Source: Microcaldota archaeon
Lineage (GTDB): Archaea > Micrarchaeota > Micrarchaeia > Micrarchaeales > Micrarchaeaceae
Length of the DNA stretch: 58,321 bases
Assembly: GCA_021827665.1 (NCBI GenBank)
Contig: JAKAUR010000008.1
Span: 1-58,321 of the forward strand
Direction: 5' to 3'
How positions within the stretch are numbered: position 1 is the first letter of the stretch; each line of letters starts with the position of its first letter. Under the pieces are notes generated by a model. That model saw only the letters and a list, made by a program, of their open reading frames with translations, did no database searches and had not been told where the DNA came from. This document shows, one piece after another, positions 50,599-58,321 of this stretch. A program made the translations under genes and the position numbers.

Positions 50599-50960
50599 CA
50601 ATAATGAAAGGAGTATATGAAGTGGGCAAGGGGTTGCTCAAGAAGCCCTCCACGCTAGAATACCCGGAGGTCAGGGAGGACCTCGCGGACAATTACAGGG
50701 GCATACACAAGCTCGACATGAAAACGTGCATAAGCTGCGCCGCATGCGCAAGGATATGCCCGAACCAAACGATAGACATGGTCGACACTGAAACGGACAA
50801 GGGAACAAAAAAGATGCCACAGATAAACCTAGAACGATGCCTTTTCTGCGCCCTGTGCGAGGAGGTGTGTCCTCCACAATGCCTGATACTTACCAAGGAC
50901 TACGATTACGAAGCATACGACAGGAGGGAATACGTCAAGCGTCCGGAAGACCTGCAATGA
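50595..50960 (+). CDS. nuoI: Complex I subunit NuoI (2 x [4Fe-4S] ferredoxin subunit)
   Basis: Electron-transfer subunit carrying two 4Fe-4S clusters. Both motifs are complete: CISCAACARICP and CLFCALCEEVCP. 121 aa. The ORF track gives 50025-50960, but the part before 50595 is a shadow of nuoH; the ATG at 50595 overlaps the nuoH stop (ATGA). It is the only peripheral-arm subunit in this cluster. Confidence 0.93.
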   Translation: MTIMKGVYEVGKGLLKKPSTLEYPEVREDLADNYRGIHKLDMKTCISCAACARICPNQTIDMVDTETDKGTKKMPQINLERCLFCALCEEVCPPQCLILTKDYDYEAYDRREYVKRPEDLQ

Positions 50961-50968
50961 GGTTTTGA

Positions 50969-51454
50969 ATGTACGAAATTTGGCTGTTGGTCATCGTTGC
51001 AATAATTGCAGTGCTTGAACTGGCAGCGATAGCATTCATATTCATATCGAAAAGCCTTCTGCACTCGGTCATAAGCCTGACTCTTGCGTTTGTGGCGAAT
51101 TCGGCCCTTTTCCTGGCCATGCAGCAGCCCTTCCTCGCGATAATACAGCTCTTCATATTCGTCGGCGGCATATCCACGTATGCCATTGTCGGCGTCGCTT
51201 CGGCCAGCTTTTCCAAATTTCCACATACAAACAAAGTCGTTTTCATGGCTGTGTTCATAATACTGCTGGCATTGATATCATACCCTATATTCGGGATGAA
51301 AAATACCACAGCACAGCACAACCCGTTTACCGCGCTTCAGGTAAAAACGGGGATATCGTCATACATCGGTCTTTTCTATTTGATAACGGCGATGCTGTTT
51401 GGCATAGCAATAGGCTCAATAATTCTGGTAAAATCTCTTGGACGATCTAAATGA
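50969..51454 (+). CDS. nuoJ: Complex I subunit NuoJ
   Basis: Small membrane subunit (about five TM helices) with the conserved LFIFVGGISTYAIVGVASA region of TM3. 161 aa, ATG at 50969 preceded by GAGGTTTT, overlapping nuoK by 4 bp at its end. Confidence 0.9.
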   Translation: MYEIWLLVIVAIIAVLELAAIAFIFISKSLLHSVISLTLAFVANSALFLAMQQPFLAIIQLFIFVGGISTYAIVGVASASFSKFPHTNKVVFMAVFIILLALISYPIFGMKNTTAQHNPFTALQVKTGISSYIGLFYLITAMLFGIAIGSIILVKSLGRSK

Positions 51455-51750
51455 TGGAGCAGGTATTCATATTTCTGGGCTTCGCCGTGTTCGTTCTTGG
51501 CGTGGCCGGGATAGTTTCAAGCAGGAACGTTATCGTAATGCTGCTTTCTACAGAAGTGATAATGCTATCGGCATCCTTCATGGCTGTAGTGTTCTTCAAC
51601 TTTAACGTAAACGGCAGCATAGTTCCGCTACTGTTCGTAATATGGTCAATAGCGGCAGCAGAGGTCATAATGGTCATAGTGTTCTACAGATATCTTGCGG
51701 GCAGCAAGGCGAGCCTCGACATAAAATCGCTTTCGAAACTCAGGGATTGA
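51451..51750 (+). CDS. nuoK: Complex I subunit NuoK
   Basis: 99-aa protein with three TM helices, including the conserved acidic residue in STEVIMLSASFMA and a second in AAAEVIMVIV, both part of the proton path in NuoK. Starts in the nuoJ stop region (ATGATGG). The stop is 1 nt before the nuoL start. Confidence 0.92.
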   Translation: MMEQVFIFLGFAVFVLGVAGIVSSRNVIVMLLSTEVIMLSASFMAVVFFNFNVNGSIVPLLFVIWSIAAAEVIMVIVFYRYLAGSKASLDIKSLSKLRD

Positions 51751-51751
51751 A

Positions 51752-53518
51752 ATGCTTACGCTGTTGGTAATATTTCCGCTTTTGGCTGCATCATTCCTAG
51801 CCCTGCTTACCTATGGGAGGGAAAAATACACCGGTCCCATAGTGCTTGCTGGAAGCCTGCTCACCTCCTTGATGATCGCATACGCGTCGTTTTACTCTTA
51901 CGGCAAGATACAGGAGCTAGGCTGGTTCGGGATATCTGGTTACACATTCCACATAACAACGGAATTGCTTCCCCTAAACGTCATACTCGCGATGCTCATC
52001 GGAACCATAACGCCTTTGATAATCCTGTATTCGATGGGTTACATGGACTCGAAGGTGGAGAGGCCAAGGTTCTTCTTCGAGATGGGTGTCTTTGCCTCGG
52101 CAATGCTTCTTTTTGCGATATCGGGCAATTTCATAACCATGTTCATAGCATGGGAGATGCTCGGAATAACGAGCTATCTGCTCATAGGCTTCTGGTACTA
52201 CAAGGAGCATGCGCCATATGCGGCCAGAAAATCAATATCCACGATAATCATAGGGGACTTCTCGATGCTTGCAGCAATGCTGATAATATGGTCGTCCTAC
52301 CATACGTTCAGTTTCTCCGCCATACTTTCAGCCCCTTCTACCTTTTACTTGCCAATAGCGATGTTTTTTGTTCTCGTGGCATGCTTTACCAAATCGGCGC
52401 AGTTTCCGTTCCACGAATGGCTTGCCGACGCCATGGAAGGCCCGACTCCAGTTTCCGCATTTCTTCATTCATCCACAATGGTCAAGGCCGGCGTATTCCT
52501 GGTTCTTGTGCTTTCGCCGCTTTTCTTCAAGGCGGGCCTATCTGAACTGATACTTTCAATAGGTATAATATCCGTGATTCTGGGTGCCTCGAATGCCATA
52601 TCTTCTCATCATGTCAAAAAAATACTCGCATATTCAACCATAGAAGACCTCGGACTGATGTTCGTGGCCATAGGACTTCATGCAATAATAGCAGCCGTGC
52701 TGTTCTTCATAGTACAGGCGTTCTACAAAGCCGTCCTTTTCATGTCTGCCGGATCCATAATGAGGGCGAACAACGAGGAGGAGGACATATACAAGCTATA
52801 CGGCTCATCAAGCAGGAAGTCGCTTTATGTGCCTATGCTTATAGGTGCGGTTTCGATAGCTGGCATATTCCCCTTGAGCGGCTTCTTTGGAAAAGCAGCA
52901 ATAGACACGGCAGCCTCATCTAACATTTTTGCATATATTATCCTTGTAATAATAGACTTCGCAACAAGCGCCTACATATTCAGGTGGATGTTCATACACT
53001 CGCGCAAAGCCCCAAAGGCGCATACGGGCAATTACGGTCAGATACCACGCAGCATGATATACGCAGGTGCGATAACATCCGTGCTTGTAATACTCGCTGC
53101 GTTTGTTTTCCTCTACATAAGCGGCTTCCTTTCCTATTACGGATACAGCGCAGGCCTGTCAATAAGCCTGCTTGATTCGATAATTGAAACCGTAGCTGTA
53201 GTGCTGGGGATAGCAGCATCGTACAAGCTTTTCGTCCTGGCAAAGCCTACCGGAGCGATAAAAACGCGCCTATACTACGCGCTTTTCAACAGCGTGCTGG
53301 TAAATTCGGCTTACGCGTACATTGCCAAGGCTATTATGTATTTTGCAGAGGGGATTAACGTTCTGGACGAGCTCATATATGGATTTTTCGCCTCGGGGGG
53401 CGAAGGCATGGTAGCCATATCGAATAAGCTAAGGCTGATAGTCACGGGAGATACAAACAATTATCTGATAGCCTTCGTGGCTGGCATAATACTCATAATA
53501 TTGCTTTTGCTGGTGTAA
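51752..53518 (+). CDS. nuoL: Complex I subunit NuoL (antiporter-like)
   Basis: Largest antiporter-like membrane subunit, proton pumping. About 15-16 TM helices; signatures MFIAWEMLGITSYLLIGFW, HEWLADAMEGPTPVSAFLHSSTMVKAG and HHVKKILAYSTIEDLGLM are typical. 588 aa, slightly shorter than many NuoL; the C-terminal lateral helix region ends early at about residue 588. The stop overlaps the nuoM ATG (TAATG). Confidence 0.95.
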   Translation: MLTLLVIFPLLAASFLALLTYGREKYTGPIVLAGSLLTSLMIAYASFYSYGKIQELGWFGISGYTFHITTELLPLNVILAMLIGTITPLIILYSMGYMDSKVERPRFFFEMGVFASAMLLFAISGNFITMFIAWEMLGITSYLLIGFWYYKEHAPYAARKSISTIIIGDFSMLAAMLIIWSSYHTFSFSAILSAPSTFYLPIAMFFVLVACFTKSAQFPFHEWLADAMEGPTPVSAFLHSSTMVKAGVFLVLVLSPLFFKAGLSELILSIGIISVILGASNAISSHHVKKILAYSTIEDLGLMFVAIGLHAIIAAVLFFIVQAFYKAVLFMSAGSIMRANNEEEDIYKLYGSSSRKSLYVPMLIGAVSIAGIFPLSGFFGKAAIDTAASSNIFAYIILVIIDFATSAYIFRWMFIHSRKAPKAHTGNYGQIPRSMIYAGAITSVLVILAAFVFLYISGFLSYYGYSAGLSISLLDSIIETVAVVLGIAASYKLFVLAKPTGAIKTRLYYALFNSVLVNSAYAYIAKAIMYFAEGINVLDELIYGFFASGGEGMVAISNKLRLIVTGDTNNYLIAFVAGIILIILLLLV

Positions 53519-54939
53519 TGGTGTTTCCGATACTTTTCGTAATGCTTGCCGTCCTCGGCATAGGGGGTCTAGCGTCAGTGCTGGTAAGCAGTTATTCCGG
53601 CTCCAAGCGCATCGCAATACTTTTCAGTGCTATTGTACTCCTGATAGCCGCATACATGGTATTCGAAGCGATTACGGTTTCGGGATTTCTGGGCAGCACT
53701 GAATCACTTCCATACATAGGACAGTTCGGAATATACTTCTCATTCACAGCCACGCAATTCGGAGTGGTGCTGGTGCTGCTTGCTTCAATAGTCTCTTTTG
53801 CGGCATCTGTCGCGGTTTCAACCAAATTCGAGAACACAAAAAACCTTTATCCCCTCATACTGCTTTTTGAATTCTCCGCGATAGGGCTATTCGTTTCTGC
53901 CAACCTGTTCCTTTTCTACATATTCTGGGATGTCGGCGTAGCGGCATCATACTTCCTGATAAGTGCTTTCGGAAAGGGAGAGAACAAGCATGCGGCGAAC
54001 ACCTTCCTCATATATTCGATATCCGCCAGCGCAGTACTGCTTTTCGGCATAATGCTGATATATTTCTACACTCCTGTCCATTCGTTCGACATAAGCTACA
54101 TTGCGTCGCACAGCTTCGAAATACCCGTAGATATACAAGGCACGATATTCACGCTCTTCTTCCTTGCGTTCATGGTCAAAATGCCGATATTCCCATTCCA
54201 CTCCTGGATTGCAAACGCATATTCCGAAGCGCCAACACAGGGTTCAATGCTCATATCAGGGGTTCTGTCAAAATTCGGGGCCTACGGCATGCTTCTGCTC
54301 TTCACAATTTTCTCCTTTTCATCGGAGTTTGCGAAATACGCTTTCGTGACAGGCGCGATATCGGCGTTCTATGCCGCTTTTGTTGTAATGAGGCAAAAGG
54401 ATCTTAAGAGGATAATCGCGTATTCCAGCATGCTGGAATCCGGGATAATACTGGTAGGCATATCGTCGCTTAACGTTTTCGGAACCGCCGGTGCGCTATA
54501 CCTGATGCTTGCGCACGGCCTCGTGATGGCCTTGATGTTTGCGGTAATAGGCGGTATAGAAATCTCATACGGCAGCAGGAACATAACGATGCTGAAGGGC
54601 ATTGTAAGGGACTCGGTAGGTTCGGCATACTCATTCCTGGTGGGTATCTTCGCATCCACCGGCATACCGTTGACTGCAGGATTCATAGCCGACGTTCTTA
54701 TATTCATAGGCGCAATAAAAACCTACGGTTTATACGGTGCTATACCTATATTCAGCATAATGCTGCTCGGTTTTTACATGTATTACGCTATAAACAAATC
54801 ATTCCTTTCTACGAAGGAGTCGTCACAGAGCATAGCCAAGCTGCCCAGGCAAATGGCGTTCACATATGCCATAGCAATGGCTGCAATATTCATTTTCGGA
54901 ATATTCCCCTATCTGGTGACTGCGCTTTTCGGCATATGA
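53518..54939 (+). CDS. nuoM: Complex I subunit NuoM (antiporter-like)
   Basis: Antiporter-like proton-pumping subunit with about 14 TM helices. Visible: LFYIFWDVGVAASYFLIS, FPFHSWIANAYSEAPTQGSMLISG with the conserved charged residues, and KDLKRIIAYSSMLESGIIL. 473 aa. ATG start at 53518 overlaps the nuoL stop; the stop is followed closely by nuoN. Confidence 0.95.
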   Translation: MVFPILFVMLAVLGIGGLASVLVSSYSGSKRIAILFSAIVLLIAAYMVFEAITVSGFLGSTESLPYIGQFGIYFSFTATQFGVVLVLLASIVSFAASVAVSTKFENTKNLYPLILLFEFSAIGLFVSANLFLFYIFWDVGVAASYFLISAFGKGENKHAANTFLIYSISASAVLLFGIMLIYFYTPVHSFDISYIASHSFEIPVDIQGTIFTLFFLAFMVKMPIFPFHSWIANAYSEAPTQGSMLISGVLSKFGAYGMLLLFTIFSFSSEFAKYAFVTGAISAFYAAFVVMRQKDLKRIIAYSSMLESGIILVGISSLNVFGTAGALYLMLAHGLVMALMFAVIGGIEISYGSRNITMLKGIVRDSVGSAYSFLVGIFASTGIPLTAGFIADVLIFIGAIKTYGLYGAIPIFSIMLLGFYMYYAINKSFLSTKESSQSIAKLPRQMAFTYAIAMAAIFIFGIFPYLVTALFGI

Positions 54940-54948
54940 GTGGTATCG

Positions 54949-56343
54949 ATGTTTGAAATTCTGAATTTTGCCATCCCGATTCTTCTCGTAGCTCTTATAG
55001 CCTCCGGCCTCGCTACCGCCCTGCACAAAAACAAAAGGCTGTCGTTCTTTTCGAATACGATAATACTGTTATTGATTCTGGCTTTCGGGATATACTATTC
55101 CGTTTTTTCGATATCGTTCAACGTGGTTTCACTCTACAACGTTTATCCATTTTCGTCGTTCCTTTTGGTGCTGTTTCCCCTGGCTTTGCTCATAGTCAAC
55201 GCCGCAGCCATGCATCTCGATGAAAAATACGTGAAATTCGGAACCATGCTTCCGCTGCTTACCGTAGGCATACTGTCTGTTGGCATGGCGGCATCGCTCC
55301 TGGCAATAATAGTTTCAATAGAGCTCATGACTGTCCCGACGATACTCCTTATAGCATTCAAAGGGAAGCAGTTTGCCGAACCTGCGACGAAACTCTTCCT
55401 TATGGCTGCAATATCCATATCGGTACTCGCGTTCGCCATAACGCTTGTTTTCCCATATGATTCTAATCTGTCGCTCTCCCAGGCAGCATCGGGCAGCATA
55501 GGCTCACAATATTTCCTTATACTGGCTCTCGCACTGCTGATAGCATCGCTAGGCACCGAAGCAGCGCTATTCCCGTTTGATCTTTGGATACCGGACGTTT
55601 ATCAGGGGTCCCCGCACAGCGTAAGCCCGCTTCTGGCCGGAATAAACAAGAAAGTGGCATTCGTCGCCCTGATAGAAATAGCGTTCGTTGTGTTTTCTGG
55701 TCAAAAGGCGGAAATATCCCTTATATTCGAAGTGCTGGCCATACTTACAATGTTCTTCGGCAACCTCGGGGCAATGGTGCAGACAAACGTCAAGCGCATG
55801 CTGGCATATTCATCTATATCGCAGGCCGGATATATAATGGTCGGTCTCGCAGCGTTTTCTGTCTTCGGACTTGAAGCTTCCCTTTTCCAGATATTTGCGC
55901 ATTCGTTCATGATAATAGGTGCTTTTGTCCTAGCAGGATTCCTATCGATGGAGGGGCTCAACAGCATAAACGACTACTCTGGCTTGTACAAGAGGAGCGG
56001 TTTTCTTGCATTTTCGCTTACCATAATGATGCTGTCCATGGCTGGCATACCGGTTCTTATAGGCTTTGTTGGTAAGTTTCTGCTGTTCTCCAGCGCAATA
56101 AGCTCTGGATTGATTGCCCTGGCATTCATAGGCGTAATAAACAGTTTCCTCTCAATATACTATTATGGAAGGCTGATAAGCAACGTCTATTCCAGCAGAT
56201 CGCACAAGACCATGCACGTGCCCAAGGCAATATACCTGCCAATACTGGCTACGGTAGTAATAATAATCGTTTTCGGCGTATATCCGACGCCACTGATGTA
56301 CCTTGCACATTCTGCGGCTTCTTCATTGTTCTCGATCATTTGA
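54949..56343 (+). CDS. nuoN: Complex I subunit NuoN (antiporter-like)
   Basis: Third antiporter-like proton-pumping subunit, about 14 TM helices; LFPFDLWIPDVYQGSPHSVSP and NVKRMLAYSSISQAGYIMVG are typical. 464 aa. I prefer the ATG at 54949 over the GTG at 54940; both are close to the nuoM stop. Last gene of the operon; its 3' end overlaps the convergent GGR gene by 8 bp. Confidence 0.95.
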   Translation: MFEILNFAIPILLVALIASGLATALHKNKRLSFFSNTIILLLILAFGIYYSVFSISFNVVSLYNVYPFSSFLLVLFPLALLIVNAAAMHLDEKYVKFGTMLPLLTVGILSVGMAASLLAIIVSIELMTVPTILLIAFKGKQFAEPATKLFLMAAISISVLAFAITLVFPYDSNLSLSQAASGSIGSQYFLILALALLIASLGTEAALFPFDLWIPDVYQGSPHSVSPLLAGINKKVAFVALIEIAFVVFSGQKAEISLIFEVLAILTMFFGNLGAMVQTNVKRMLAYSSISQAGYIMVGLAAFSVFGLEASLFQIFAHSFMIIGAFVLAGFLSMEGLNSINDYSGLYKRSGFLAFSLTIMMLSMAGIPVLIGFVGKFLLFSSAISSGLIALAFIGVINSFLSIYYYGRLISNVYSSRSHKTMHVPKAIYLPILATVVIIIVFGVYPTPLMYLAHSAASSLFSII

Positions 56344-57442
56344 CTAATCTGCGCAGGAACAGGCGCTTAAGCATGAGCGTAGGACTGTCCATGTCTCCGT
56401 GCTTGGAGAAAAAGCTCTCTGCTCCGAGCGCCTTGGCAATGCCTATGAACCTTTCCATGTGCGCTTCGCTTACCTTTGAATAATAATCGTGCAGCATGGC
56501 ATGCATCTTCAGGTCAGTGCCGTAAGATCTCCTCCAGTCCTTGTCATAAAGCGAAAGCTTCCTGTCTTCCTTGAGGTGGAGGTATATGCTTCTAGCTGCT
56601 ACTTTCGCGCACGCTATCCCGAATATTATGCCTCCTCCTGTTGTTGCCTTCGTCTGGCCCGCTGCATCCCCTACCAAAATTACGTTGCCCTCTGCGGTTT
56701 TCGCCCTGCTTGAAACCGGTATTATGCTTGCGAGGCCCTTGACAAGTTCCGCATTGCCTATGACGCTTTTTACGCCCTCTGTCTCTGCAAACAAGTCAAA
56801 TGCCATTACACTGTGTTTTTTCACCCTGTCCGTTATGCCTATGCCAAGCTCTGCAACGGAATCCGAATACGGGGCAATCCAGCCGAAGAACCCCTGGGCA
56901 TATTTTTTCGAGAAATAAAGGTCCACCATGCTCCTATCGCCTATTTTGGCATTCTTGTATTCTGCCTTGTACGTTAAAACGAAGTTCTCTATTTGCGGGA
57001 AAGAAAATGCCCTCGCCACGCTTGACACTGCGCCGTCCGCTCCGACTATTATGGTGTTGCCATCGTCAAAATCACGTATCTGCTCCAAACTAAGCCTGCT
57101 GCCGAGTTTTATGTCCACGCCTGCCTCGACTGCGCTCCTGTAATTAATCTCTGCAAGCTTTCCCCTGTCAAGGACGTATGCCTGCACCTTTTCAGTGCTT
57201 ACCTTGAGCGTCTGCCTACCGAAATGAAGCCTTGCGCCATTGAGGGTGTTCACTATGCTCTCCTTATACTCTATGCCGCTGAGCTCGAGGCCCCTCTTGG
57301 AAAGTATGCCAGAAGCTTTTTCAGACCCTTCGGCAACGCTCTTTTTCCCGTCATAGACCGTTACATCAAGACCGTAACCAGTAAGCTCCTTGGCCATAGC
57401 CAGGCCAATTATGCCGGCACCTACTATAACTACTCTTTTCAA
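56336..57442 (-). CDS. Geranylgeranyl reductase-family FAD protein (digeranylgeranylglycerophospholipid reductase-like)
   Basis: Saturates isoprenoid chains of archaeal lipids with FAD. N-terminal dinucleotide-binding motif VGAGIIGLAMAKEL, the middle FVLTYKAEYKNAKI and KKYAQGFFGWIAP, and the C-terminal FAD loop VGDAAGQTKATTGGGI, diagnostic of the GGR family. 368 aa, slightly short of most archaeal GGRs. It fits the two polyprenyl synthases elsewhere in the window. A relative acting on menaquinone or other isoprenoids cannot be excluded. Confidence 0.88.
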   Translation of the reverse strand: MKRVVIVGAGIIGLAMAKELTGYGLDVTVYDGKKSVAEGSEKASGILSKRGLELSGIEYKESIVNTLNGARLHFGRQTLKVSTEKVQAYVLDRGKLAEINYRSAVEAGVDIKLGSRLSLEQIRDFDDGNTIIVGADGAVSSVARAFSFPQIENFVLTYKAEYKNAKIGDRSMVDLYFSKKYAQGFFGWIAPYSDSVAELGIGITDRVKKHSVMAFDLFAETEGVKSVIGNAELVKGLASIIPVSSRAKTAEGNVILVGDAAGQTKATTGGGIIFGIACAKVAARSIYLHLKEDRKLSLYDKDWRRSYGTDLKMHAMLHDYYSKVSEAHMERFIGIAKALGAESFFSKHGDMDSPTLMLKRLFLRRLVK

Positions 57443-57461
57443 CCGAAACGCCTCTGCGGTA

Positions 57462-57468
57462 TTTATAG
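57462..57468 (+). promoter_or_regulatory. TATA box for the TBP-lobe gene
   Basis: TTTATAG in the spacer before the TBP-like gene. A start about 22-25 bases later falls at 57485-57490, where only ATT codons are in the TBP frame, or before the GTG at 57498 of the other frame. A second weak TATA (CTATTTAAA) overlaps 57473-57481. Confidence 0.4.
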
Positions 57469-57497
57469 CTTTCTATTTAAACTTATTATTAACTGCG

Positions 57498-57862
57498 GTG
57501 GTTCAACGCCAAACAAGAAAAGCACAAAAAAAAGCGATACAAAACCGGCAGGCGCCCAAACAGGAAGCCTGGAATCTCCTAAAATATCCATTTATAACAT
57601 AGTCGTCAGTGCTGATCTTCATGCTGTCGTGGACCTTTACGCCTTATCGAAGGAGGTAAAGGCCGTGGATTATGAGCCTGAGCAGTTTCCCGGGGCCATA
57701 TTCAAAATATCAGAGTCCAGGACTGTCATACTGTTCAAGAACGGCAAAATGATCTGCACCGGAGCGAGGACCGAACCTGAGGTCAAGAGCATACTCGAAT
57801 ACGTTGCAAAAGTAATGTCAAAATACGTGATTTCACTGAATCCTCCGGAAAAGGAAAAGTGA
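57498..57862 (+). CDS. Single-lobe TATA-binding-protein homologue, probable -1 frameshift near the start
   Basis: The last about 95 residues match one TBP repeat: NIVVSADLHAVVDLYALSKE, VDYEPEQFPGAIFKI, ILFKNGKMICTGAR, EVKSILEYVAKVM. Normal archaeal TBP has two such repeats (about 180 aa); here the gene ends after one and the next gene is unrelated, so a homodimer would be needed to build the saddle. In the TBP frame there is no ATG, GTG or TTG between the GGR gene and the domain. A GTG at 57498 opens another frame (VVQRQTRKAQKK) that would join the TBP frame by a -1 step at the A8 run (57526-57533). Alternatives: an ATT start at 57485/57488, or a missing A in the assembly. Confidence 0.72.
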
Positions 57863-57871
57863 ATTCCTAAA

Positions 57872-58321
57872 TCAGGATTTCGAGACCAATTTAAGTTCCT
57901 TGTCGAATTCCCTGAAGAAATGCCCCCAAGAATAGTTTTTGATTACGTGTTTTCTTCCTTCCCTGCCCATCCTTGAGGCAAAATCCTGATCCTTAGATAT
58001 TTTCAACATTGCGTTGCACATGGAATGCTCGTCATTGACTAGGTAGCCGGTCTTGCCGTCTATCACGGTCTCTTTTGGTCCCCCTTGGTTGAGAGCTATG
58101 ACTGGCTTGGAGCTTGCCATCGCCTCAAGCGGTACGAGCCCGTAGTCTTCGTTCATGGGAGGGTACAGAACGGCCGTGGCGCCTGAGTAAGCATTCCTGA
58201 ACTCTTCCTCGTCAACGTTAGTCATTATTGAAATATCCTTCCTGCCTTTTACCATCTTGGCTATGCGGTTGTAATAATCCTGATAAAAGGCGTCCTTTGA
58301 CACTGCGCCCATGAGTACGAG
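57872..58321 (-). CDS. GT4-family glycosyltransferase, C-terminal part (cut by the window edge)
   Basis: Retaining glycosyltransferase with GT-B fold; only the C-terminal nucleotide-sugar-binding half is in view. Typical features: SGATAVLYPPMNEDYGLVPLEAMASSKPVIA with the E-x7-E motif, GGPKETVIDGKTGYLV, and SRMGREGRKHVIKNYSW. The open frame continues past 58321 (in-frame residues precede the ATG at 58312, which is internal). Convergent with the TBP-lobe gene, 9 bp apart. Donor and acceptor unknown; with the surface-glycan genes in this window it may take part in glycoconjugate synthesis. Confidence 0.85.
   Translation of the reverse strand, partial: LVLMGAVSKDAFYQDYYNRIAKMVKGRKDISIMTNVDEEEFRNAYSGATAVLYPPMNEDYGLVPLEAMASSKPVIALNQGGPKETVIDGKTGYLVNDEHSMCNAMLKISKDQDFASRMGREGRKHVIKNYSWGHFFREFDKELKLVSKS

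Noticed and set aside
50025-50960. 311-aa plus-strand ORF in the complex I region
   Set aside because: Its first 190 residues are a basic shadow of nuoH in another frame; only the part from 50595 is NuoI.
1-58321. CRISPR array or IS element
   Set aside because: No regularly spaced repeats and no transposase motif or flanking terminal inverted repeats were seen.

Overview
The window looks archaeal and most like a DPANN lineage of the Micrarchaeota/ARMAN type. It carries archaeal-type replication and information genes (PriL-type primase subunit, PCNA, RNase P Rpp21, wyosine synthase TYW1, a TBP lobe), TATA-box promoters with many apparently leaderless or very short 5' leaders, frequent TTG starts, isoprenoid-lipid genes (two polyprenyl synthases, a geranylgeranyl reductase), and a lone 5S rRNA gene not linked to 16S/23S. 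Genes are short and tightly packed, with many 1-14 bp overlaps. The lineage is an inference from gene content; no 16S gene is present.

Layout. 1-4.5 kb is an accessory island: a beta-class DNA methyltransferase plus HNH endonuclease (type II restriction-modification), a two-gene module of unknown type (327-aa soluble protein plus 4-TM membrane protein), and a tyrosine recombinase next to tRNA-Pro(CGG). The first 3.3 kb is clearly more AT-rich than the rest. A repeated 8-mer beside the recombinase and an open frame running out of the tRNA fit integration at the tRNA 3' end. 4.6-10.7 kb holds an unknown acidic protein, a primase large subunit with a PriX-like C-terminus, a zinc-ribbon peptide, a stalked surface protein, 5S rRNA, polyprenyl synthase 1, a HemK2-type methyltransferase and an adenosine-specific kinase-family protein. 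10.7-18.9 kb is a cell-surface/glycosylation locus: secreted sequon-rich proteins, two GT-C-like membrane proteins and a dolichyl-phosphate-type GT2.

19-31.5 kb: aldo/keto reductase, carAB, a Yip1-like membrane protein, a CDP-alcohol phosphatidyltransferase with an insertion, a frameshifted unknown gene, an ATP-sulfurylase operon (RHH protein-cysD-cysN), a large multi-winged-helix protein and a second stalked surface protein. 31.5-35.3 kb: polyprenyl synthase 2, a frameshifted CWC zinc protein, an ABC-2 exporter and PRPP synthetase. 35.5-41.5 kb: PCNA, MscS, a free-standing ThrRS editing domain, a DJ-1-like protein, Rpp21, AIM24, TYW1, DUF1059, a HIT protein and an unknown. 41.6-49.4 kb: unknowns, a K+ channel, a pilin-like DUF2341 protein, acylphosphatase and large exported proteins. 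49.5-56.3 kb is one complex I operon, nuoHIJKLMN, without the peripheral-arm genes other than nuoI. 56.3-58.3 kb: geranylgeranyl reductase, a single-lobe TBP with no normal in-frame start, and a truncated GT4 at the window edge.

Most notable: the tRNA-Pro island with its unrecognised two-gene module and recombinase-associated repeats; the half-size TBP; the PriL-PriX-like primase subunit without Fe-S cysteines; the shared LRALGYM C-terminus of CysD and its RHH neighbour; and three separate single-base frame problems (25.9-26.5 kb, 32.6 kb, 57.5 kb). Those three may be homopolymer/short-repeat assembly errors or real events.
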